Origin: an uncultured Clostridia bacterium | GTDB taxonomy: Bacteria; Bacillota; Clostridia; Christensenellales; Pumilibacteraceae | Assembly (NCBI GenBank): GCA_934229275.1 | Contig: CAKQDN010000036.1 | Location: 1-16,656 of the forward strand | Length of the DNA stretch: 16,656 nt | Direction of reading: 5' to 3' | Shown here: positions 6,821-13,529 of the stretch, one piece after another | Numbering within the stretch: the stretch's first letter is position 1 | Layout: each line of letters opens with the position of its first letter | Notes under the pieces: generated by a model | Told to the model about the DNA's origin: nothing | Database searches by the model: none | The model's input: only the letters and a program-made list of their open reading frames with translations | Made by a program: the position numbers and the translations under genes

Positions 6821-7330
6821 ATGACCGAAATAAGCATTATTATGCAGGACGGCAGCGTGATGAACGCTACCCTTTACGAGGACAAAGCGCCCGAAACCGT
6901 GAAAAACTTTTTGTCGCTGATCGACGGCGGCTTTTTCGACGGACTTTGCTTCCACCGCGTTATCCCCGACTTTATGATTCAGGGCGGCGGATTTATCGAT
7001 AAAGACGGCGATCTTATTCACAAAGAGGCGCCTTCGAACGTCGTCGGAGAGTTCGCTTCGAACGGATTCAAGGGCAACGACCTGCACCACGAGGAAGGCG
7101 TTTTGTCGATGGCGCGCGCGATGGACAAAAACTCCGCATCTTCGCAGTTCTTTATCTGCGTCGCCGACTGCGGCTATCTCGACGGACAGTACGCGGCGTT
7201 CGGAAAACTCTCGGACAAACAAAGTCTTGAAGTCGCAAAAAACATTTCGCTTACGAAAACCACGTCGGTCGGATACTATGACGACGTTCCCGTCAGCCCG
7301 GTAGTCATCAAAACGATTAAAAGAAAATAA
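6821..7330 (+). CDS. Peptidyl-prolyl cis-trans isomerase, cyclophilin type
   Basis: Catalyses cis-trans isomerisation of proline peptide bonds during protein folding. The 169-residue single-domain cyclophilin has the signatures FHRVIPDFMIQGG (43-56 region; catalytic R46, Q54), LSMAR (96-99 region) and SQFFI (108-112). APETVKNF near the N-terminus is also typical. No signal peptide or lipobox is present, so it is cytosolic. It has its own promoter and a strong terminator, hence is monocistronic. The short bacterial form lacks the extra loops of eukaryotic enzymes; cyclosporin sensitivity cannot be judged. Confidence 0.95.
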   Translation: MTEISIIMQDGSVMNATLYEDKAPETVKNFLSLIDGGFFDGLCFHRVIPDFMIQGGGFIDKDGDLIHKEAPSNVVGEFASNGFKGNDLHHEEGVLSMARAMDKNSASSQFFICVADCGYLDGQYAAFGKLSDKQSLEVAKNISLTKTTSVGYYDDVPVSPVVIKTIKRK

Positions 7331-7381
7331 ATATTTTAAGCCGTTATATGGCTCGAATCACATTAAAATCGCAAATATAGC

Positions 7382-7418
7382 AAAAAATCCCTTCGGTAAA
7401 CCCGAGGGGACTTTTTTT
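7382..7418. terminator. Bidirectional terminator between cyclophilin and dtd
   Basis: Stem TCCC-t-TCGG / CCGA-g-GGGA with loop TAAAC, flanked by six A on the left and seven T on the right. It therefore gives a U-tract on either strand. It serves the cyclophilin gene (plus) and probably the end of the dtd operon (minus). Nothing else is evident in 7419-7542. Confidence 0.85.
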
Positions 7419-7542
7419 GCGTTTCTCGTTTCATTATTTCGATTAAGCCTCTTGATTTTAAGCGATTAAACCTCGACGGTTGCGGACTGTTAGCCCTTGC
7501 CGTCTGCGGCTATCGGAACGTTTTTCGGATTCGTGCGCCGTC

Positions 7543-7986
7543 TTACTTTTCCTCGCTGTCGAGAATAATAGTCACGGGACCGTCGTTTTCCTGCGTTATT
7601 TTCATGTCCGCTCCGAACACGCCTTTTTTGACCGGTACGAGCGCGGACAACTTTTCCGCCGCGTATTCGTACAATTCGTTCGCACGCTCCGGCAGTTCCG
7701 CCTGCGAAAAACCGGGTCGGTTACCGTGGCGGCACTCGGCAAAAAGCGTGAATTGCGACACGAACAGCGCCTCTCCTCCGACGTCGGAAAGCGAAAGATT
7801 CATCTTGCCGTTTTCGTCCTCGAACAGGCGCATGGCGGCTATTTTTCTGACGATATAGTCGGCGCTGGACTCGTCGTCGCCGCGCTTGACGCCGAAAAAC
7901 ACGACGAAGCCTTTGCCCGTTTGGGACACGACGGCGCCGTTTACTTTAAGGCAGGCGTTTTTAACGCGCTGAATTACCGCTCTCAT
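7543..7986 (-). CDS. dtd: D-aminoacyl-tRNA deacylase
   Basis: Removes D-amino acids (and glycine mischarged on tRNA-Ala) from tRNA, a translation proofreading step in the cytosol. The 147-residue protein matches the family length. It has the active-site SQFTLFA (77-83, with T80) and the NDGPVT motif (134-139) that contains the cross-subunit Gly-cis-Pro. The start begins MRAVIQRV, as in relatives. The ATG overlaps the stop of the beta-glucosidase gene as ATGA, and no good ribosome binding site precedes it (only AAGGAT about 14 nt upstream), so translation is probably coupled to the gene before. It is the last gene of the minus-strand cluster. Confidence 0.97.
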   Translation of the reverse strand: MRAVIQRVKNACLKVNGAVVSQTGKGFVVFFGVKRGDDESSADYIVRKIAAMRLFEDENGKMNLSLSDVGGEALFVSQFTLFAECRHGNRPGFSQAELPERANELYEYAAEKLSALVPVKKGVFGADMKITQENDGPVTIILDSEEK

Positions 7987-10148
7987 TGAAGGATGAAGCG
8001 ATCCTTATTCTCGGTTGCGCTGCTACCGCCGACAAATACGTCGAACTCGCCGTTCTCGGCAACGTAGTCCATGTTCTCGTCCCAGAATTTAAGCATATTT
8101 TCGTCGATTTCGAAGTCAACGCGCACGGTTTCGCCCGCTTTAATCAAAACTTTCTTATAGGCTTTGAGTTCTTTTATGGGACGCACGCGCGACGCGAACA
8201 GGTCGTGAATATACAGTTGAACCGCTTCTTCGCCGTCGACTTCCGACGCGTTGGTGACCTCTACGGAAGCGGTTATCGTGCCGCCGCGCTCCATCTTGTC
8301 GGACGAGAGCGTGACGTTGCCGTACTCGAACTTTGAATAGGACAAGCCGAAGCCGTACGGAAGGAACGGACGAGTGGGGATGTCCAGATATCTGGACGAG
8401 TAGCCCATTTTCTCGAAGTCGCCGTAGCAGGGGCGACCGGTGTTCATCATATTGTAGTAGACGGGGCATTGACCGACCGCATACGGGAACGACATGGACA
8501 GTTTTCCGGAGAAGTTGACCTTGCCGTACAAGAGATTTTCGATCGCGCTGCCGCCTTCGGTGCCGGGCTGCCATGCGACCACGACCGCCTTGCAAAGCGG
8601 CAATATGTCGGTTAAAATAAGCGGTCTGCCGGTAAACAGAACCAGCACGATATTGTCGTTTACTTCTTTTATCTTTTTAAGCAATTCTACCTGCAGGGGC
8701 GGAATTACGATATTAGCGCGGCTCTTTCCTTCGCCGCTGTAATCCTGTTCTTCGCCGATGCACAAAACCACTTTATCCGCTCTTCTCGCGACGGCGACAG
8801 CCTCTTCGAATCCGCTACGGTCGTCGGCTTTGAGTTCCCAGCCGCAACCGCGTGCGTAAGAAACCTCTTTGCCGTCCTTTTCGAACGCCGCTTTAACGGT
8901 GACGGTGTCCTCGCTCTTGCCGTACGCGCGCCACGTTCCGATGATGTTGCCTGCGTCGGCGAACGGACCGATAAGCGCGACTTTTTCGTCTTTAAGCGGA
9001 AGCGCACCCTCGTTTTTGATAAGCACGCAGCACTTTTCGGCTGCTTTGCGAACCATTTCGCGATGCTCGGGCGTTAAACATTCGGCTGCTGCGCGTTCTT
9101 CGCTCAGACCGCGCATCGGGTCGTCGAACAAGCCGAGGTCGCGTTTGAGTTTGAGTATGCGGAACACGCGCTCGTCCAGTTCTTTTTCGTCGATTTTGCC
9201 GCTTTTTACCAGTTTTTCCATATTGAACAGGTAGTTGGGCGACATCATTTCGATGTCCTCGCCCGCCTCGAACGCGCGGAGCGCTATCTTTGCGCCGTCC
9301 TGTTCGTAGCCGTGCGGAACCATTTCGCCGAACGCGTTATAGTCGGAAATCACGACGCCGTCGAATCCCCATTCCTTGCGGAGAAGATCGACCGTCATGG
9401 CTTTGTTTGCGGTCATCGGGATGCCGTCGTAGATGTTGAACGAGGTCATTGCCATTGCGATACCTGCGTCCACTGCGGCTTTATACGCCTTTAAGTAGTA
9501 TTCTCTTGCGGTACGCTCGCTCATATCGACGGTGTTGTAGTCTCTGCCGCCCTCTGCCGCGCCGTAGCACGCGAAATGTTTAAGGCAGGCTGCAACTTTG
9601 TGAATATCGCCGAGGTCGTCGCCCTGAAAACCGCGTGTAGCGGCTGCCGCGTACAGACTGTTCATGTACGGATCTTCGCCGGTGGTTTCGACCACTCTGC
9701 CCCAACGAGCGTCGCGCGCAAGGTCGCACATGGGCGCGAAAGCCACATGAACGCCCGAAGCGGACGCTTCTTTTGCCGCCATCGAGTAAAGTTCTTCGAT
9801 CATCCGAGGGTCGAACGAGCAGCCGAGCGCAAGCGGCACGGGATAGATGGTGTGGCAGCCGTGAATGATGTCCATCATTCCCATCATGGGAATTCCGTGC
9901 GGATCGTTTTCGAGGTGCGTTTTCTGCATGTCGATGCACTTTTTGACGCCGCGGTAGTTGAGCGTGGAGCCCATTGCGTGAACGTCCTCTTTGGTAAGCG
10001 ACCACTCCAGTGCGGGACCGGTGATTTCGCCGTTCTCGTCGGTGGTGAGCAGGTTGGCGTTGAGTTGCGTCATCTGCGCCGCTTTTTCGCGGACGGTCAT
10101 GGTCGAGATAATCTCGCGCAGTTTTTCGTCTGAAAATTTACTTATCAT
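7983..10148 (-). CDS. Beta-glucosidase-type glycoside hydrolase, family GH3
   Basis: Exo-acting beta-glycosidase of 721 residues. The N-terminal TIM barrel has the KH motif (K190-H191), GGRDYN (200-205) and the nucleophile D269 in VISDYNAFG. The second domain supplies the likely acid/base E473 in YSGEGKSRANI, then WQPGTEGG. The C-terminal fibronectin III-like domain closes the protein (DGEEAVQLYIHD, then PIKELKAYKKV). No signal peptide is present, unlike periplasmic BglX, so it should hydrolyse imported oligosaccharides in the cytosol. Domain order fits BglX-like enzymes; the exact sugar (glucoside, xyloside, other) cannot be told. AAGGAG precedes the ATG. It sits 20 bp after mnmA and overlaps dtd by 4 bases. 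A sugar gene in a translation-factor cluster is unusual, and no transporter or sugar regulator is nearby. Confidence 0.95.
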   Translation of the reverse strand: MISKFSDEKLREIISTMTVREKAAQMTQLNANLLTTDENGEITGPALEWSLTKEDVHAMGSTLNYRGVKKCIDMQKTHLENDPHGIPMMGMMDIIHGCHTIYPVPLALGCSFDPRMIEELYSMAAKEASASGVHVAFAPMCDLARDARWGRVVETTGEDPYMNSLYAAAATRGFQGDDLGDIHKVAACLKHFACYGAAEGGRDYNTVDMSERTAREYYLKAYKAAVDAGIAMAMTSFNIYDGIPMTANKAMTVDLLRKEWGFDGVVISDYNAFGEMVPHGYEQDGAKIALRAFEAGEDIEMMSPNYLFNMEKLVKSGKIDEKELDERVFRILKLKRDLGLFDDPMRGLSEERAAAECLTPEHREMVRKAAEKCCVLIKNEGALPLKDEKVALIGPFADAGNIIGTWRAYGKSEDTVTVKAAFEKDGKEVSYARGCGWELKADDRSGFEEAVAVARRADKVVLCIGEEQDYSGEGKSRANIVIPPLQVELLKKIKEVNDNIVLVLFTGRPLILTDILPLCKAVVVAWQPGTEGGSAIENLLYGKVNFSGKLSMSFPYAVGQCPVYYNMMNTGRPCYGDFEKMGYSSRYLDIPTRPFLPYGFGLSYSKFEYGNVTLSSDKMERGGTITASVEVTNASEVDGEEAVQLYIHDLFASRVRPIKELKAYKKVLIKAGETVRVDFEIDENMLKFWDENMDYVAENGEFDVFVGGSSATENKDRFILQ

Positions 10149-10168
10149 TTCGTTTCTCCTTATTTAAT

Positions 10169-11260
10169 CTATTTGATAACCGTTTCGATGACGGCTCCGC
10201 CCAGACATCTTCTTTTGCCGGGCAGGTCGCTTTCCGTGTACAGAACGGCGTATTGACCGGGTGTTACAGCCCTTTGCGGCTGCTTGAATTCGAGGCGCAG
10301 TTCGTTCCCGTCGATATGCGCGAAAACCTCCTGTTCGCCCTGACGATAGCGGAATTTAGCCGTACAAATAAAGTCTTTCTTATTCCACTCGCCTATTATA
10401 TTGAGTCCGCTCGCCGTCAGTCCGCGCGAAAAGAGTTCTTCTCCCTCGCCGCACGAAACCACGAGCCGATTGTTTTTCATGTCCTTATCCACGACGTACC
10501 AGCGATTCTGATCCTCGCCTTTCACGCCGCCTATGCCCAGCCCTTTGCGCTGACCGAGCGTGTAGTACATAAGCCCGAGATGCTCGCCGATGACTTTTCC
10601 TTCCGTATCGACTATTTTGCCTTTTTTGCCGGGCAGATATTCGGACAGGAATTTGCGGAATTTGCGCTCGCCGATAAAGCAAATACCGGTCGAGTCCTTC
10701 TTTTTTGCGGTTACCAGTCCTTCCCTTTCGGCGATTTCGCGCACCTCGGGCTTTTTCATGTTGCCGAGCGGAAACATTACGTTTTTAAGTTGCGCCGTAC
10801 ACACCTGATTGAGAAAATAGGTCTGATCTTTATTGTCGTCGGCGGCGGTGAGAAGCACGGTTTTTTCGCCGTCGCAGCTGATGTCGCAGTAGTGACCGGT
10901 TGCAACGAAGTCGGCGCCCAGTTTGTTTGCGTACTCGGCGAACGGACCGAATTTGATCTCGCGGTTGCAAAGAACGTCGGGGTTGGGCGTTCTTCCCTTC
11001 TCGTACTCGTCTAAAAAGTACTTGAACACTCTGTCCATATACTCTTTGGCGAAATTCACCGAATAGTATGGTATGCCCAGTTTTCCGCACACGCCGATAA
11101 CGTCGTTCCAGTCGTCTGCGGAAGTGCAGTAGCCGCCGTCTTCCTCTTCCCAGTTGTGCATGAACAGACCTATGACGTCGTAGCCCTGTTGTTTAAGTAG
11201 GTACGCCGCGACAGAACTGTCGACGCCGCCCGACATACCTATAACCACGCGCCCTTTCAT
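10169..11260 (-). CDS. mnmA: tRNA-specific 2-thiouridylase
   Basis: Makes s2U at position 34 of tRNA-Lys, -Glu and -Gln, using ATP and a persulfide sulfur. The 363-residue protein has the ATP-binding PP-loop SGGVDSS (10-16) and the two cysteines that handle sulfur, C98 in NPDVLCN and C194 in DSTGICFIG (E. coli C102 and C199). GHYC (122-125) and YTLGQRKGLGIGG are further signatures, and a C-terminal beta-barrel domain follows. The ATG overlaps the tsaD stop as ATGA, with GAGGA 7 nt upstream inside tsaD. The sulfur-donating cysteine desulfurase often found beside it is not in this window. Confidence 0.97.
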   Translation of the reverse strand: MKGRVVIGMSGGVDSSVAAYLLKQQGYDVIGLFMHNWEEEDGGYCTSADDWNDVIGVCGKLGIPYYSVNFAKEYMDRVFKYFLDEYEKGRTPNPDVLCNREIKFGPFAEYANKLGADFVATGHYCDISCDGEKTVLLTAADDNKDQTYFLNQVCTAQLKNVMFPLGNMKKPEVREIAEREGLVTAKKKDSTGICFIGERKFRKFLSEYLPGKKGKIVDTEGKVIGEHLGLMYYTLGQRKGLGIGGVKGEDQNRWYVVDKDMKNNRLVVSCGEGEELFSRGLTASGLNIIGEWNKKDFICTAKFRYRQGEQEVFAHIDGNELRLEFKQPQRAVTPGQYAVLYTESDLPGKRRCLGGAVIETVIK

Positions 11261-12315
11261 TCGCCCGTCCTCAACGCCGGCTCGGCGTTAAGCGATAAAT
11301 CGGCAAGGTCTTTGCCTTCGCGAATCGAGTAGTACGCGCGCGCCGCGATCATCACCGCGTTGTCGGTGCAGAGCACGGGTGCCGGGAACAGCACTGTATA
11401 GCCGCGTTTTTCGCCCTCGGTTTTGAGTTTTTCGCGCAGGAACGAGTTTGCCGCGACTCCGCCGGCAAGCACTATGGTCTTTCTTTCCGAACGTTTTGCC
11501 GCTTCCATGACGGCGTCGACCAGAAAATCGACCGCCTGTCTGGTGACGGACGCGCAAACGTCCTCTTTTTTGATTTCTTCTCCGCGCTGTTCGGCGTTGT
11601 GGAGATAGTTTACGACCGCCGTTTTAAGTCCCGAATAGGATAGCGAGAGGTCGGAAGTAAAATTCTTTTTCGTGTGGCAGAAGTTTATGTTCGCCTCGCC
11701 GAGCCGGGCAAGTTTGTCCACTTCGGGTCCGCCGGGATAGGGAAGTCCCAACAGCCGCGCGGTTTTATCGAACATTTCGCCGATAGCGTCGTCGGTGGTG
11801 CCGCCCATGAGTTTATAGTCGCAGTAACCCTTTACGTCGAGGATGAGCGTGTGTCCGCCCGACGCCACGAGTGCGAGAAAAGGCGGAGTAAGACCGGGGA
11901 ACTGCGTGTAATTGGCGGAAATATGCCCTTCGATGTGATTGACCTTTATAAGCGGCTTATCGGCGGCGTAGGCAATGGCTTTTGCCGCGGTTACGCCCAC
12001 CAGTAGCGCGCCGGCAAGCCCTGCTCCGTACGTTACGGCGACGGCGTCGATATTATCGAGCGTCATTCCGGCTTTACCGAGAGCCTCGTCCACGCAACGC
12101 GTAACCGCCATGGTGTGATTGCGAGAAGCCACTTCCGGCACGACGCCTCCGAACTGTCTGTGAACGGCGATCTGCGTGGAAATCACGCTCGAGAGTACTT
12201 CCCTGCCGTTTTTGACCACGGCGCAGGCGGTTTCGTCGCACGAACTTTCGATGCCGAGGACGATGACGTCGGGCTTGTTTTTAAGTTTAACGAATTTTTC
12301 TTGAGTGTCGTACAT
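11257..12315 (-). CDS. tsaD: tRNA N6-adenosine threonylcarbamoyltransferase
   Basis: Transfers threonylcarbamoyl to A37 of ANN-decoding tRNAs (t6A), working with TsaB and TsaE; it is essential in most bacteria. The 352-residue ASKHA-fold protein has GIESSCDET (21-29), the metal ligands H127 and H131 in NHIEGHISANY, SGGHT (152-156), GEMFDK, SYSGLKTAV, GGVAANS (285-291) and D318 in CTDNA. About 15 residues before DVIVLGIESS exceed the usual start, so the protein is slightly longer at the N-terminus. The ATG follows the prfB stop by one base and has no ribosome binding site, so re-initiation after prfB is likely. TsaB, TsaE and TsaC are not in this window. Confidence 0.97.
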   Translation of the reverse strand: MYDTQEKFVKLKNKPDVIVLGIESSCDETACAVVKNGREVLSSVISTQIAVHRQFGGVVPEVASRNHTMAVTRCVDEALGKAGMTLDNIDAVAVTYGAGLAGALLVGVTAAKAIAYAADKPLIKVNHIEGHISANYTQFPGLTPPFLALVASGGHTLILDVKGYCDYKLMGGTTDDAIGEMFDKTARLLGLPYPGGPEVDKLARLGEANINFCHTKKNFTSDLSLSYSGLKTAVVNYLHNAEQRGEEIKKEDVCASVTRQAVDFLVDAVMEAAKRSERKTIVLAGGVAANSFLREKLKTEGEKRGYTVLFPAPVLCTDNAVMIAARAYYSIREGKDLADLSLNAEPALRTGE

Positions 12316-12316
12316 A

Positions 12317-13417
12317 TCAGGATTTACGCAGATAGTCGTTGATAAACGGCTCGATATCGCCGTCCATAACGGCGGAAATGTCGCTGTTTTCGAAGCCGGT
12401 GCGATGGTCTTTTACAAGCGTGTAGGGTTGGAAAACGTAGGAACGAATCTGGCTACCCCACTCGATTTTTTTGATTTCGCCCTTGATTGAATTGGCTTTT
12501 TCGAGGTTTTCGCGCTCGCGCAGTTCGACCAGTTTGCTGACCAGCATTTTCATTGCCGTTTCACGGTTCTGAATCTGCGAACGCTCGTTCTGGCACTGCA
12601 CGACAATACCCGTTTTAAGGTGCGTTATACGCACGGCGCTGTCGGTTTTGTTGATGTGCTGACCGCCTGCTCCGCCCGAACGATAGGTATCCACGCGGAT
12701 ATCTTCGGGACGAATTTCGATGCTGGTGTCGTTTTCGATTTCCGGCATGACTTCGAGGCTGGCAAACGACGTATGTCTGCGCGCGTTTGCGTCGAACGGC
12801 GAAATGCGGACCAGTCTGTGAACGCCTTTTTCGGCTTTGAGATAGCCGTACGCGTTTACGCCCTTTATCATGAACGAAACCGATTTTATTCCGGCGACGT
12901 CGCCCTCGACGCGGTCGAGTTCTTCCACTTCGAAGCCGCGCTTTTCGGCGTACATGCGGTACATGCGGTAGAGCATGCTCACCCAGTCCTGCGCTTCCGT
13001 GCCGCCGGCGCCTGCCTGCAACATAAGAATGGCGTTGTTCTTGTCATACTCGCCTTTAAGCAGCGTTTCGAGATTGAGTTCTTCTATTTCCTTGTCGAGT
13101 TCGGCATAAGTCGAATCCAGTTCGTCTTTATACTGCTCGTTGTCCTCTTCCGCCTCGACCATTTCGATGAGAGTGGAAAGGTCGGACAGTCCGTTTTTAA
13201 GGCGCGTGAGCGTACCGAGCCTGTTTTCGATGAATTTGGCTTCCGAGTTTATTTCGGCGGCGCGCTTTGGGTCGCTGTACAGATCGGGATTCTGCTGCTC
13301 GCCGGACAGAAACTCCGCGCGTTTTTCGAGCGCCGGAATATCGAACGCCGTACATACGCCGTCGAATTTCTGCGTGAGATTTTTGAGTTTGAATTTTAAA
13401 TCGTCTAATATTAACAT
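12317..13417 (-). CDS. prfB: Peptide chain release factor 2
   Basis: Reads UGA and UAA stop codons and triggers peptide release. The 366-residue protein has the SPF recognition tripeptide (206-208), which marks RF2, and GGQ (251-253) in SGGAGGQHINKTDSAV. The long N-terminal helical domain is complete. Most bacterial prfB genes need a +1 frameshift at a UGA near codon 25; here the frame is open throughout (FDGVCTAFDIPALEKR spans that position), so this autoregulatory device is absent. The ATG at 13417 has AGAGG only 4 nt upstream, a short spacing, but the start MLILDDLK aligns well with relatives. It begins the tight minus-strand run towards dtd. Confidence 0.97.
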   Translation of the reverse strand: MLILDDLKFKLKNLTQKFDGVCTAFDIPALEKRAEFLSGEQQNPDLYSDPKRAAEINSEAKFIENRLGTLTRLKNGLSDLSTLIEMVEAEEDNEQYKDELDSTYAELDKEIEELNLETLLKGEYDKNNAILMLQAGAGGTEAQDWVSMLYRMYRMYAEKRGFEVEELDRVEGDVAGIKSVSFMIKGVNAYGYLKAEKGVHRLVRISPFDANARRHTSFASLEVMPEIENDTSIEIRPEDIRVDTYRSGGAGGQHINKTDSAVRITHLKTGIVVQCQNERSQIQNRETAMKMLVSKLVELRERENLEKANSIKGEIKKIEWGSQIRSYVFQPYTLVKDHRTGFENSDISAVMDGDIEPFINDYLRKS

Positions 13418-13446
13418 AGGTCCTCTTTGAATAAAAACAAGTAATG

Positions 13447-13452
13447 ATTATA
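13447..13452 (-). promoter_or_regulatory. Possible -10 box for the prfB operon
   Basis: A perfect TATAAT on the minus strand, about 30 nt before the prfB ATG, suggests a promoter inside the secA-prfB gap. No fair -35 lies at 16-18 bp, so this is weak. Without it the genes would depend on read-through from secA. Confidence 0.35.
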
Positions 13453-13489
13453 TTTTTGCGGTATTTTTACTGCGTTTTACAGCGCAAGC

Positions 13490-13516
13490 AGCCGAGAGAA
13501 ACATATTCCCTCGGCT
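13490..13516 (-). other. Hairpin between secA and prfB (no U-tract)
   Basis: On minus-strand RNA, AGCCGAGGGAA pairs with TTCTCTCGGCT (one G-U), an 11-bp stem with a 5-nt loop, 13 nt after the secA stop. No T-run follows, so it is not a standard terminator. It may protect the secA 3' end or mark an RNA processing site, partly uncoupling secA from prfB (inference). Confidence 0.5.
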
Positions 13517-13529
13517 CTTGGTTTTCGCG

